DNA of 64,000 nt from Isoetes taiwanensis (lineage: Eukaryota; Streptophyta; Lycopodiopsida; Isoetales; Isoetaceae), in assembly GCA_021234155.1 (NCBI GenBank), contig JAJEKV010000051.1:4840698-4904697 (forward strand). The letters run 5' to 3'. The first letter of the stretch is position 1, and the number at the start of each line of letters is the position of its first letter. A model generated the notes under the pieces. That model saw nothing but the letters and a program-made list of their open reading frames with translations, was not told where the DNA came from and ran no database searches. This document shows, piece after piece, positions 55,236-64,000 of this stretch. Both the position numbers and the translations under genes were made by a program.

Positions 55236-56123
55236 CTTAGTATGTTTCTTAGTTAGCCTTAAGTTTTGGCTCATGTATTCTAGTTAGTAGAGTGCATGTG
55301 CCAGAATCTTGGTACGTGTGGGCGATGATGGGATACGCCTTTAAGGCATTCTCTAGGCCAACACGCACCAAGAGGTGCGCATGACCATTAGGGTCATGTG
55401 AGTGAGGAATGAGGCATGGTGGGCGATGATGGGACATCGATCGGATGCTTTCTATGTATGCTGATGCGATGCGCCATACACACCGGGTCGTAGGAGGGTC
55501 ATGGTGAAGGTTAAAGTGATCATGCGCCGATGATGGGATCGCGAGACGCTTCCCAGCTTAAAACCCCGGGGCATGATGCATCGGGTGTACTCGACCGGGG
55601 ATCGTAGGTACAAGGTAGCACTTGATCATGGGCGATGATAGGATCATCTTAAATGGTCCTTAAGCTCAAATCCTTATGGGGCCATGATCGAAAGTGCAAG
55701 GTAGTAGGGTAACCTTGAGCTAGTAGTTCGCTCAAGGAGGTAGGTAAGGGGTGGTCCCCTAAACCACAAACTTATTAATTTATATAACGTAATGTGCTAC
55801 TTGTGCAGCCAGTGAAGGGAAGCATGAAGGAGGGGAGCACGTTATACGAGAAGATAGGAGTCATAGATTTTAGACTAACTATGAACTCCTAAATTTGTTG
55901 TAATAATATTATGTGTATACTTTGATAATAATAGTTGTTATAGCTATATAATTTTGTATAACTTATAAATATAGCTTTATAATTACATAATAAGTAAATA
56001 ACGAAAAGTTGATCTTTTCAATAGAGTTAAGTTCATATATTCTTATTGTGTGCTTTTGTAGGATTAGAGTAGGTTCATCACCTTTTAAGAATGCCGGTGA
56101 GGACATTGTCCTGTTGGGAGAAT
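55236..56123 (+). repeat. 3' non-coding region with about 100-bp periodic motif, and polypurine tract
   Basis: The motif GGGCGATGATGGGAT, or a one-to-two-base variant of it, occurs at about 55320, 55421, 55525 and 55630, spaced 101-105 bp. The rest is degenerate between units. From 55750 the sequence is AT-rich with no coding. GTTGGGAGAA at 56114-56123 precedes the 3' LTR. Confidence 0.6.
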
Positions 56124-57745
56124 GATCGTTCGGTGAATATACGCCTATAAATACGTATATTCCTGGACGTCACTATACAAGTCTATCTTCATAGCCTTGT
56201 ATACCATAGATTGTGGCATTAGGGGGCATGACTAAGTTATTCATATAACTTAGCCAACCTTAGGTTAAGACCATTTTCCACGTGGCCTTAACCTATTGGG
56301 CACCCGCCACACGATCTTACCCTATTGGAGCCATGTGGCATAACATGTGAACCCTAACCTATAAAGGTCTAAACCCTAACCCTAGGCCTCTTTTCTGGCT
56401 CCAACAGTCTGGGAACCTCAAGGGCCAAACCCGCTTCGAACCGCCTCACCGGGCATAGCGTGGCAGCCCCCAGAGCGTGAGCGCATCAGCAGGAGTGGGA
56501 GCTACCTCGAACACCTTGAAGATCATGGAGACGCCAGGATTGGGAGGGAGTGCTTCTGGAGCTGGTATGTGGAGTAGTGCTCTTAGTAGTCCATCTGGAA
56601 GTTAGCACTCTAGATGGGTTAGTGTTTCGTGATCAGAGTAGAGCCATCCTAGAACTTCAGATTCAACATCTTAAACCCTAATCAAGGAACCCTAACCGTA
56701 AGTTAGATATGTATGATTAGGTTAAGATGTTCTTATGATGATTATCATGTTATGATGCTATGTGATGATGGTTGATCATGTTTGCTCCCTCTTGTATTGG
56801 GAAGGGGGTAGAGACCTAGAGCCATATGTAGTATGCTCCTAGTGTAGATCCCTTAGTTCCTATTATATGCGGCCTGTGCATAGGAACCCCACCGCTATGG
56901 AGGCTATGATGTGACTCAGCACTACACAACGGGCTAGAGGCAATGCGAGGGAGGATCCCCGCCGAGTGGGGCTACGGGATCCCATAGTGGGCTAGGCTTA
57001 TGGTCTGGCCACTTGGTGGGGCGAAAGCATGGGTCCGACACCTCCCGGGGCGATGGTGTCGCCTCGCCTCAAGAGCTGCAAGTGTCGCCTTTGGCTCTTG
57101 TTTTGGGGGTTCACGGGTACCTAATCGCGGTGTCGCCACGATTCTCTAGTCGCCCGAGGAGCCTCTAGACCCCCGGAAGGGGAGATGCAACCCTTCCCGC
57201 CTCAACGGGCCGTGGAGATGCAACCCGAGTAGTCCCGATGGGTGATGCCATGGGATTACGTGATCCCAAGGCTCGAGTCATGCAAAGCCCTGATTGAGCC
57301 CATCCGCAGCATGCAATGTGAGGGGCGGATGGAGTGGTCAACCCTAGCCATTGTCTATAGCCAGCCCTCGGCCATTGTTATGACTCTGTCCGCTTCTATC
57401 TTGAGGCCTAGCCACCGGTCATCCTCCTTATGAGCTCCGAGCCATGGGTAGGGAGCTCTCATGTTTTATGGCATGAGGATTATCTTCTTTTCGCCAGGAT
57501 ATGTGGATGGACTACCCTTCAAGGTAGTATGATGTATTGTTATTGCTAGTTCCGACGCTGTTTATGCTTCACCGTGATAGGAGCCCATAGGGGAAGGGCG
57601 CTAAAAGACACCTTCAGAAGTCCCCTTCCCGACTACTGAGATCCCAGAAAGTGCGGGATAGACGGAGGGGCCCGTGGCGTCGGGGACCGGGATGGGGATT
57701 TCTCATGTGTACGAGTGCGCCGTATATTTAGCAGGGAGCGTCACA
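56124..57745 (+). repeat. 3' LTR of the chromodomain element
   Basis: 1,622 bp, collinear with 33875-35516. It starts TGATCGTTC and ends GAGCGTCACA. Many differences from the 5' LTR fall at CAG/CTG sites, for example CAGCATAGCG against CGGGCATAGCG. The short frame at 57242-57433 lies inside it and is not a gene. Confidence 0.92.
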
Positions 57746-57750
57746 TTTAC

Positions 57751-58620
57751 CAACTACCCTGTGCTCACAATTGGGTGAAGGTTAGATTCAAGATGATAGG
57801 CTTGGAAGAGCTAAAAAGATTTCTTGGGAAGTCAATAGAGATAGGATATCGAAACAATGACATTGACACAAACTGCCAATATTCAAGGAATACTTAAAAG
57901 ATATGGAATGTCAAACTATAAAAGTGTTGAAACTCCACCTGTTCTAGCCCACAAGATCTCAGCAAGCATGTCACTAAGTTCAGAAGAAGATGTAGTAGAA
58001 ATGGTAAATATTCCTTACAAAGAACTCTTGGGATGCTTACTTTATATTGCAAATTGTACTCGACCAGACATTGTATATTTTGTAAGTTTGTTTAGCAGAT
58101 ATCCAAATAACCAATGCAAACAGCGTTGAATTGTTGTAAAATGAATTTTAAGACTCTTGAAAGGAATACAAGGTTATGGAATTAGTTTTATTGATGATCT
58201 AAAGCTAAAAGCCTATTGTGATGCAGACTCGGCTTCAACGTAGATTAAAAAAATCAACATTAGGCTTTATTCTTATGCTATATCATCTGTTGAAGAAGAA
58301 TACGTCGTTGTAACCTTAGCAAGCAAGGAAATAGTTTCAAGACTTCTGAATGAGCTAAAAGTATTTCAAAAAGAGCCTACAGTACTTTTAAGTGACAGTC
58401 TAAGTTGCATAGCCATCACAAAAAATCCTGTACTGCACCAAAGAATAAAGCATATCGAGATTCACATGCATTTTATTAGAGAACTTATTGCAAAGAAGTA
58501 TGTTTCAGTTGAGTGTATTAGCACAGAAGATTAGGCTGTATACATCCTAAGTAAGGCCTTATCTCAGATGAAGTTCTCTAGGTTCAAAATGATGTTAAGA
58601 GTTTAAGACTTTTAGTGTTT
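57751..58620 (+). pseudogene. Ty1/copia RT C-terminus and RNase H relic
   Basis: RFKMIGLEELKRFLGKSIEI corresponds to the copia FKMTDLGEL-x-FLGIEI block. In the next frame (57857-58129) ILKRYGMSNYKSVETPP and PYKELLGCLLYIANCTRPDI match the conserved RT tail. RNase H pieces follow: AYCDADSAST, EEYVVVTLASKEIV, LLNELKVFQKEPTVLLSDSL, and HIEIHMHFIRELIAKKYVSV to about 58600. Stops and shifts abound. It is the right flank of the chromodomain element's target site, so it was present before that insertion. Confidence 0.8.
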
Positions 58621-58771
58621 ACTTTATACAAGGTAAATACACAGACTAGTGCAGGTCTATGACTGATAAAAGACAAAGAAGCATTACCAGAGGTTCAAGA
58701 ACTTGGCATGGAAAAGGAATGTTATTTGAGATCTAAATTAGTGCAAACTGTTGGAGTTGAAGTTTTATGCT
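58621..58771. other. Unassigned stretch after the copia relic
   Basis: No feature recognised. It may be the 3' non-coding part of the copia relic. Confidence 0.3.
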
Positions 58772-58830
58772 TGTAACAAGCCCATGGGAGACCGTCCAAG
58801 TGTTCGATCCTTCAGTATGCCCGTGGGGCA
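58772..58830 (+). repeat. Possible edge of an LTR related to the TRIM
   Basis: TGTAACAAGCCCATGGGAGACC and the following bases (AGTGTTCGATCCTTCAGTATG, then CCCGTGGGGCATTCC) match the reverse complement of the TRIM LTR (TGTAATGGGCCCATGGTAGACC..., CGATCCTTGAATGTGCCCGTGGGGCGTTC) over about 60 bp. The similarity then fades. No second LTR or TSD seen. Confidence 0.45.
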
Positions 58831-60766
58831 TTCCCTGCATAATTCCATTGCGTGTCCGGTGGATTCTCGACCATGCGTTGATCTGCAGGAGCGATGCGCT
58901 TTCGACGGCCATGCCACGATTGCTCGGCTTGGTGTTCCACCCAATCCACGAGGGTGGATCCCAAATAAGGGACGCCGGGCGGATACCATGCCCTCGTGAA
59001 AGTCGGGAGAGATCCCTGACGGCGGACACCGCGACGACGAAGATGCTCTGATTGGCGCCGACGATCCGCATCTGTCTGTCCGATTTTACCTGACCTACAA
59101 CGATGCCACGCCGGCCCGTGTTCTAAGCACGGTCAAGCATTTAAGCATCCAATCGACGACCTATTTCCGCTTCGCAGATCCCAGCTGAAGGCCCTCCCGC
59201 TGTGCTCCCAAGAGCGGGAATGCCCCCGGAGAGGAATTTTTTTTTGGGAGGGGAGGGGGTGCTTACACGAGATTCAAAGAAGAAAATTACACCGATGCTC
59301 TCAGGGCTGCCACTAATGGACTGACGTGAACGGACCCATGGAGAACAGCGAGGGATCCCGACTTCTGATTTTTTTTGCTCCGGAATCTACCATGCCGGGG
59401 TATAATTATCTTGACCCTAATATTACAGGTTTTATGATTTGCAAGGAGAACGGCCGAGTTTTAATGGCCTTAACTTTGCAAGCTAGAAATTCTGTAATGG
59501 GTGAGTCACATGAACTGTTTTTGGCCCCCACCTTATGTCTAATCCACACCTTATTTATTTATTTTTTTAACTGAACCATTGGGTTTTAAACCATTAGATT
59601 GGCAAGTTTAAACAATGAATACGTGTACATGCATAAATACATGTAGACCTCCAACGCAGATCAGCCTCGATGCCAGACGAACCAGGTAATCAATCCCCTG
59701 GAGATCCACTCCAATGTGGAATCGGAATGAATGCGCCACACCAGTTTAAGGTCCAAAATCGCAATACAATAAGAAACAATTCAACATGACCAAGCACACA
59801 AGACTGTGAAATCCCAAACCACAAGGAAGAACAAAATCAGATACAAGGGAATCTGGAAGAAAATTCGAAACTGGTGGAAGAACAAGAAATCAAACAACCA
59901 AGGAAAAGAAACCCTCTCTGAATCCAAAAATCTGTGAAGAAATGGGCGGGGAGTTGAACCCCGGTGAACCTAAACCAGTGTGCACCCACCCCAGGTTTGA
60001 ATATCAAGATGAATCCGGCAGGGAGACGAATCTGAAGCAGGCAGGATTTGAAGCAGGCAGGCAATCAGACAAGCATCTGAACCAAGCATCTGAAGCATCT
60101 CAAGCAGCAGGGTTTGCCGTCAGTCCACCGTATGAACAGAAGTCCGGATATGTCCATCCGCCGCCCTATCCTAGCGGAGATTACTCCATCCGCAGAAGTC
60201 CACCTCAGACACCCTAAATTGGGACCTTGGTCCCAACCAAAAAAAATAATCCTATCAATTAAAAAATCCCCCTAAACCTCCAAAACCGGACTGAAATGAT
60301 CGTTTGCGAACCTTAAGGCCCCCACAGGGAACTATTTTCGCTGCTGAACGCGTCGTCCACGGTGCAACTACTGAGGTCCCAAAATAGCCAGCATGGAATC
60401 AGTTGCGCAAATCAGCCGGGCAAAAATTTATGTTCACATGCACCAATTTGGGAGTGAATAAGCCCGTTCGAATCAATATCAGTCTGTTTGAGTCAGAATT
60501 CTGCTCTAATCAGCAATGATTCATGGGTGTACTGTAATTCGAACCTCGTGGACAGAATTTCGAAAAAATCAATAGTCTTGAATGGAATCCGTAAGGGAAT
60601 TGGAAATCTTTGCTGTTTGCGAGAGGTTTCCTGCTAAAGGAAACGTCCATGTTGGGACGAAGAGGGAGCAGTTGAGAAATTCCTTGTTGCTGAGGTCCTT
60701 TTGCATGTAGGCGGTATTAACATTAGGTAAAAACAAGACTGAAGCAACGGAACACAACTGCTTGAT
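58831..60766. other. Unassigned region between copia relic and minus-strand copia element
   Basis: 58831-59240 is GC-rich without a defensible gene. 59326-59574 is an 82-codon frame (NYLDPNITGFMICKENGRVL) with no family. 59640-60230 has short A/G-rich repeats such as GAAGCAGGCAGGATTTGAAG. 60231-60766 may hold the 3' LTR of the minus-strand copia element, but I cannot place its edges. Confidence 0.35.
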
Positions 60767-61547
60767 TCATAAGTAAAACAGAACTTCAATGTGTTTAGCT
60801 TTGGAGAAATTTGTTGGATTTTTAGCAAGTGACACTGCTGCACTGTTGTCATTGAAGATAACTGTACTTTTGGCTTGAGGTAAGTATATTTCATCAAGAA
60901 GCCTTCTGAGCCAAATGCATTCTTTAGCTGCACTACTGAGCGCCATATATTCAGCTTCACAAGTAGAGGCAGCTGTTGCCTTTTGTTTTCGGCTGCACCA
61001 TGAGATCACTCCCCCTTGCATGAGGAAACAAAAGCCTGTGCGTGATTTGCGTGCTATCGTGTCTCCTGCATAATCAGCGTCAGCAAAGCCTCGAAGGGTG
61101 AGCTTGGAGGTGGGAAGTTTTCTGTAGCAAATGCCAAGGTTGGAGGTAGCATGCAAATATCGGAGAAGGCGTTTGAGTGCGCCAATGCTCAGGTTGAGGG
61201 TTTTCAAGGAATTGGCTGAGAGTGATGGTGGCCTGGGAGATATCGGGTCGGGTGCAAACCATAAAATGCATGAGAGAGCCTACAATGCTCAGGTATGATA
61301 GGCCTCCAAGGTCAGATGGGTCATGAGGTTTGGAGGACAGAGGAGTTGTATGGACGGCAGGAGTGGAGACTTCTTTGCTGTGGTGCAGATCACATGTGGT
61401 AAGGAGGTTTTGAATGGCTTTGTGTTGATGGATAGTAATGGTGTGCAATTGAGAATCAATGTAGACTTGGATGCCAAGGAAATAGTGCAGTGGGCCAAGG
61501 TCGGTCATATGGAAACGTTGGGTGAGAGCAGCTTTGGTATCTTGCAT
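60767..61547 (-). pseudogene. copia RT thumb and RNase H
   Basis: 61080-61547 reads FHMTDLGPLHYFLGIQVYID, IQNLLTTCDLHHSKEVSTP and CTRPDISQATITLSQFLENP. After a frameshift near 61210, 60767-61207 gives RNase H: LTLRGFADADYAGDTIARKS (Asp), TASTCEAEYMALSSAAKECI (Glu), FNDNSAAVSLAKNP (Asp), HIEVLFYL. The protein stops there, while the family continues with about 40 more residues. VNTAYMQKDLSNKEFL is readable in another frame near 60700, so the end is damaged by a deletion or shift. Confidence 0.85.
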
Positions 61548-62156
61548 GAGTTTGGAATTGTCACTACCAAGGATCAGATCGTCTACATATAAAACAATGA
61601 TGATGAGAAAATCATAGTACCTCTTTGTGTAAACATTCTAATCAGCCTGGCTCCTCGTGAAGCCGATTTGGGTGAAGAAATCATGAATAGTATGGTACCA
61701 TTGGCGGGATGACTGTTTGAGGTCATATATGGCTCTTCTTAGGCGGTAGACTTTACCTTCTGCACCTGGAGGAATGAAGCATGGGGCCTGTCGCATGTAC
61801 ACTTCCTTGTCCAGTGGTCCATGAAGGAAGGCTGTTTTGACGTCCATCTGCTGCAAGTCAAGTCCCTTTTCTGCTGCAAGTGCCAAAACTGTTCTGACGG
61901 ATGTTAACCTTGCCACAGGGGCAAAAGTTTCATTGTAATCAACACCAGGCACTTGGGAATATCCTTTGGCCACAAGTCTGGCCTTGCTAACTTCGTTGTG
62001 TTCATTATATTTCACTTTGTATACCCATTTACTGTTAACAGCTTTTCTGCCTTTGGGTAGATCAGTGACATCCCAAGTGTGATTGTCTAAGAGAGATTGG
62101 AATTCTTCTGCCATTGCTGCAGTCCAATGCTCTCTGTTTGGGCTTTGCATGGCCAT
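61548..62156 (-). pseudogene. copia reverse transcriptase, fingers and palm
   Basis: EHWTAAMAEEFQSLLDNHTW, then KWVYKVKYNEHNEVSKARLV, then FAPVARLTSVRTVLALAAEK, then QQMDVKTAFLHGPLDKEVYM (catalytic Asp) and LRRAIYDLKQSSRQWY. A TAG at 61638-61640 interrupts the block SQAD-stop-NVYTKRY. After it LIIIVLYVDDLILGSDNSKL carries the catalytic YVDD at 61578-61589. Only the stop separates the two halves here. Confidence 0.88.
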
Positions 62157-62222
62157 GGTGTAATTGGTTGGTTCGTCTGGAATGATAGAAGTATGGAATG
62201 CAAGAAAACCAGATGTCTTACC

Positions 62223-62783
62223 TCATTTGGAATTCAGATATTCTTGCATTCTGCTTGTAGTCCTTTTGACTCTGCTCGACCGTCTGGGAGCAGGTTCGCC
62301 ATGGTGGGTAAAGTCATCACCTTCCAGATCACTTTCCTCAGGCTCAGACGGGATGTCTATTTCTGGAGCATCCGCAGCTTCTATGACAGTTGCCCTATCA
62401 TCAACTTCAATATCTGAGTCAGATTCAGCAGAATCAGTGTCATTGTCAATGCTCATGTCAAAAGGTTGAGGCCCCTTGCCCTTGCCAAAATAAAAATGAG
62501 TCTCATCAAACCGTACACTTCTGCGAACAATGACCCGCTTTGAGTGTGGGATATAAAGCATGTATCCTTTCATATTATTATCAGCATATCCGACAAACAT
62601 ACAAAGGATGGCTTTGTTAGACAACTTGTCCTTCGTCATGTGGGCATAAGCGTTGCATCCGAAGACTTTCACATCATCAATAGATGGCTTTCTACCGCTC
62701 CAAATTTCTTCGAGCACTTCTTTAGGGACTGCCTTAGTGGGCACTCTATTGAGCAGGTAACAGGCTGTGTGTACTGACCCCAA
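62223..62783 (-). pseudogene. copia integrase C-terminal part
   Basis: It continues the integrase in a shifted frame: VHTACYLLNRVPTKAV, then IWSGRKPSIDDVKVFGCNAY, then SNKAILCMFVGYADNNMKGY and VRRSVRFDETHFYF, all standard copia blocks. An acidic Ser/Asp/Glu linker (about residues 125-165) leads to the RT. A stop lies at 62223, before the RT reading. Confidence 0.85.
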
Positions 62784-63922
62784 AAGGACGGGTCAATATC
62801 ATTGCCAAACATGAGGGCCCGGGCGCATTCCAGGAGAGTTCTATTTTTTCTTTCAACTACGCCATTTTGCTGATGTTCCCCTGCTACAGATTGTGCATGA
62901 AGAATCCCATGTTCCTTGAGGAACAAATCCATCCTTTTATTAAGGAATTCTCCTCCTTGATCTGTGCGGATCTCTTTGACCTTAAGATCAGTTTGATTTT
63001 CCACAAAAGTCTTCCAATGGACAAAATTTGAAAACACTTCTGACTTGGTTATCTTGGCCCTGCCCCAAACGTCCATGTGCACAAGCTCGAGACATCTCGA
63101 AGCTCGGTGGGCCTGTCCTTTGGGAAACTTCTTCCTGTGCATTTTCCCTAACATGCAGCCCTCACATAATTTCTGAGGTGCTCGTATGTGTGGCAATCCA
63201 TTCAGTAGCTTTTGTCGAGACATTTCCTTCAGCAGAGGAAAGTTAGGATGCCCTAGACGTTCGTGCCAAAGTTGGCTTTGTTCATTTGTGGATGCATTCA
63301 AAGCAGTTACCTTAGACCAGCCTCGTCTATACAAATCACCATCCCTATCTCCCATGCCAAGAAGGTTTTTGTTCCCGTCCTTAATAGTGCATTTGCCATG
63401 ACCAAACTGAATTACCATCCCCGCATCGTCAAGCTTAGAGAGTGATAGCAGATTTGCTTCAAGTTCTGGCACATGAAGTGCGTGATGTAATTCTAAGTCC
63501 CCTGTTGGCAGTTGTAGGCGAATGGTGCCTCCTCCTGCAATATCGAATTTCCCTTTCCCAATCTTGACTTGTCGATTGCCTACTTCATGATATTCTCTGA
63601 AAATGGACTTGTTGGCTGCTGTCGCCCCTGAATCTAAATGCCACATCCCTTGGGATATCTTTGCAATGAAGCACTTTGTCTGATCTGCACAGTTCATACC
63701 TAGCATATCTTGGTTGCAAGTGTCTTTCAACCAATCAATCACAACAAGGATGAGAGGTAGCATTCTCATTACTCCATGCTTGCAGATCCTGCAAAGTAAG
63801 GCGATGAGAAAGCAAACTGTCCTTAAAAGATCTGTTATGTCATTTATTACTTGATTTTCATGTCCATCTTTGATGCATACGTCCGCCAGATACAAAGGAC
63901 TTACTGCTGTCAGATTCATCAT
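62669..63922 (-). pseudogene. copia protease, GAG-pre-integrase and integrase core
   Basis: 417 codons. Protease: GMWHLDSGATAANKSIF (active-site DSGA). GAG-pre-integrase: LWHERLGHPNFPLLKEMSRQ and CEGCMLGKMHRKKFP (zinc-binding H and CxxC). Integrase core: LELVHMDVWGRA (first Asp), EIRTDQGGEFLN (second Asp), EHQQNGVVERKNRTL (Glu). Between the first Asp and VFSNFVHWKTFVENQTD the usual segment of about 30 residues (YFLTFIDDFSR...W.YFLK in the family) is missing without a frame change. The last 40 residues are out of frame after a shift near 62770. The open frame's first 90 residues contain gag-like linker of unclear boundary. Confidence 0.85.
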
Positions 63923-64000
63923 CTCTGAGAAGAGCTAGATGACTTATCCTGGGAGGCTTTATGTGCATGCGACTCCTTTCCCTTCTTTCTGTTGCCATCT

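Larger units (their letters stand above)
33875..57745 (+). mobile_element. Chromodomain Ty3/gypsy retrotransposon carrying two nested elements
   Basis: LTRs at 33875-35516 and 56124-57745 start TG and end GCGTCACA. TSD TTTAC is at 33870-33874 and 57746-57750. A primer binding site TGGTATCAGAGC follows the 5' LTR and a purine tract (GTTGGGAGAA) precedes the 3' LTR. Without the nested insertions (39054-40672 and 42733-53771) the element is about 11.2 kb. The internal part has a histone H3-like pseudogene, a decayed RT, a decayed integrase and a readable chromodomain end. The nested elements have their own 5-bp TSDs, so the order of events is clear. Confidence 0.93.
60767..64000 (-). mobile_element. 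Ty1/copia retrotransposon, minus strand, runs off the right edge
   Basis: Gene order on the minus strand is gag end (63923-64000, basic NRKKGKESHAHKASQDK), protease, GAG-pre-integrase, integrase, RT, RNase H, the copia order. Coding is interrupted by a frameshift near 62770, a frameshift or stop region between 62156 and 62223, a TAG at 61638, a frameshift near 61210, and a truncated RNase H end. Gag and the 5' LTR lie beyond the window. Confidence 0.9.

Noticed and set aside
59326-59574. 82-codon ORF with NYLDPNITGF
   Set aside because: No family, no conserved partner in the window, no promoter or splice context that I can defend.

Overview
The window is nuclear DNA from a land plant, and almost all of it is transposable-element sequence. 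The evidence is two superfamilies of LTR retrotransposon (Ty3/gypsy, Ty1/copia), initiator-Met-tRNA primer binding sites (TGGTATCAGAGC), LINEs with APE endonuclease and YADD reverse transcriptase, a TRIM, a SINE-like unit and a MITE. I see no rRNA, no intact tRNA gene, no CRISPR, and no host gene that I can defend as functional. A large fern, bryophyte, lycophyte or gymnosperm genome would fit; the sequence alone does not decide.

Layout. 1-3920: a LINE (+) with endonuclease, RT and a C-terminal zinc knuckle, broken by a few frameshifts. 3925-6590: a second, more decayed LINE (-). 5559-25001 (copy A) and 25187-33391 (copy B): a tandem duplication of about 8.2 kb that begins inside that LINE and carries a gag relic, two old inverted LTR relics, a TRIM (TSD GATTG), a SINE-like unit and AT-rich sequence. 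After the duplication, copy A received an 11.1-kb Ty3/gypsy element (11684-22777, TSD CATAA; copy B keeps the empty site). Copy B carries a 321-bp MITE (31981-32301, TSD AAGA; copy A has the empty site). 33392-33869: a third LINE remnant (-).

33875-57745: a chromodomain Ty3/gypsy element with 1.6-kb LTRs and TSD TTTAC. Two elements are nested in it: a small 1,619-bp LTR retrotransposon with apparently identical 173-bp LTRs and a 226-codon ORF of unknown function (39054-40672, TSD GTCTT), and a second full-length member of the 11-kb gypsy family (42733-53771, TSD CATGG). The chromodomain element also holds a frameshifted histone H3-like pseudogene (about 36850-37213). 57751-58620: a copia RT/RNase H relic (+). 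58621-60766: unassigned, with a possible TRIM-like LTR edge. 60767-64000: a Ty1/copia element (-) that runs off the right end.

Points of most interest: (1) a long coiled-coil accessory ORF downstream of integrase in both copies of the 11-kb gypsy family, plus an antisense ORF with a conserved TATA box between pol and that ORF; (2) the histone H3-like sequence inside a chromodomain retrotransposon; (3) the very young small LTR element with its unknown ORF; (4) differences between paired LTRs that concentrate at CAG/CTG sites and create CG-containing triplets. Point (4) looks like context-dependent sequencing error at CHG sites rather than mutation, so many frameshifts in the gypsy elements may not be real.
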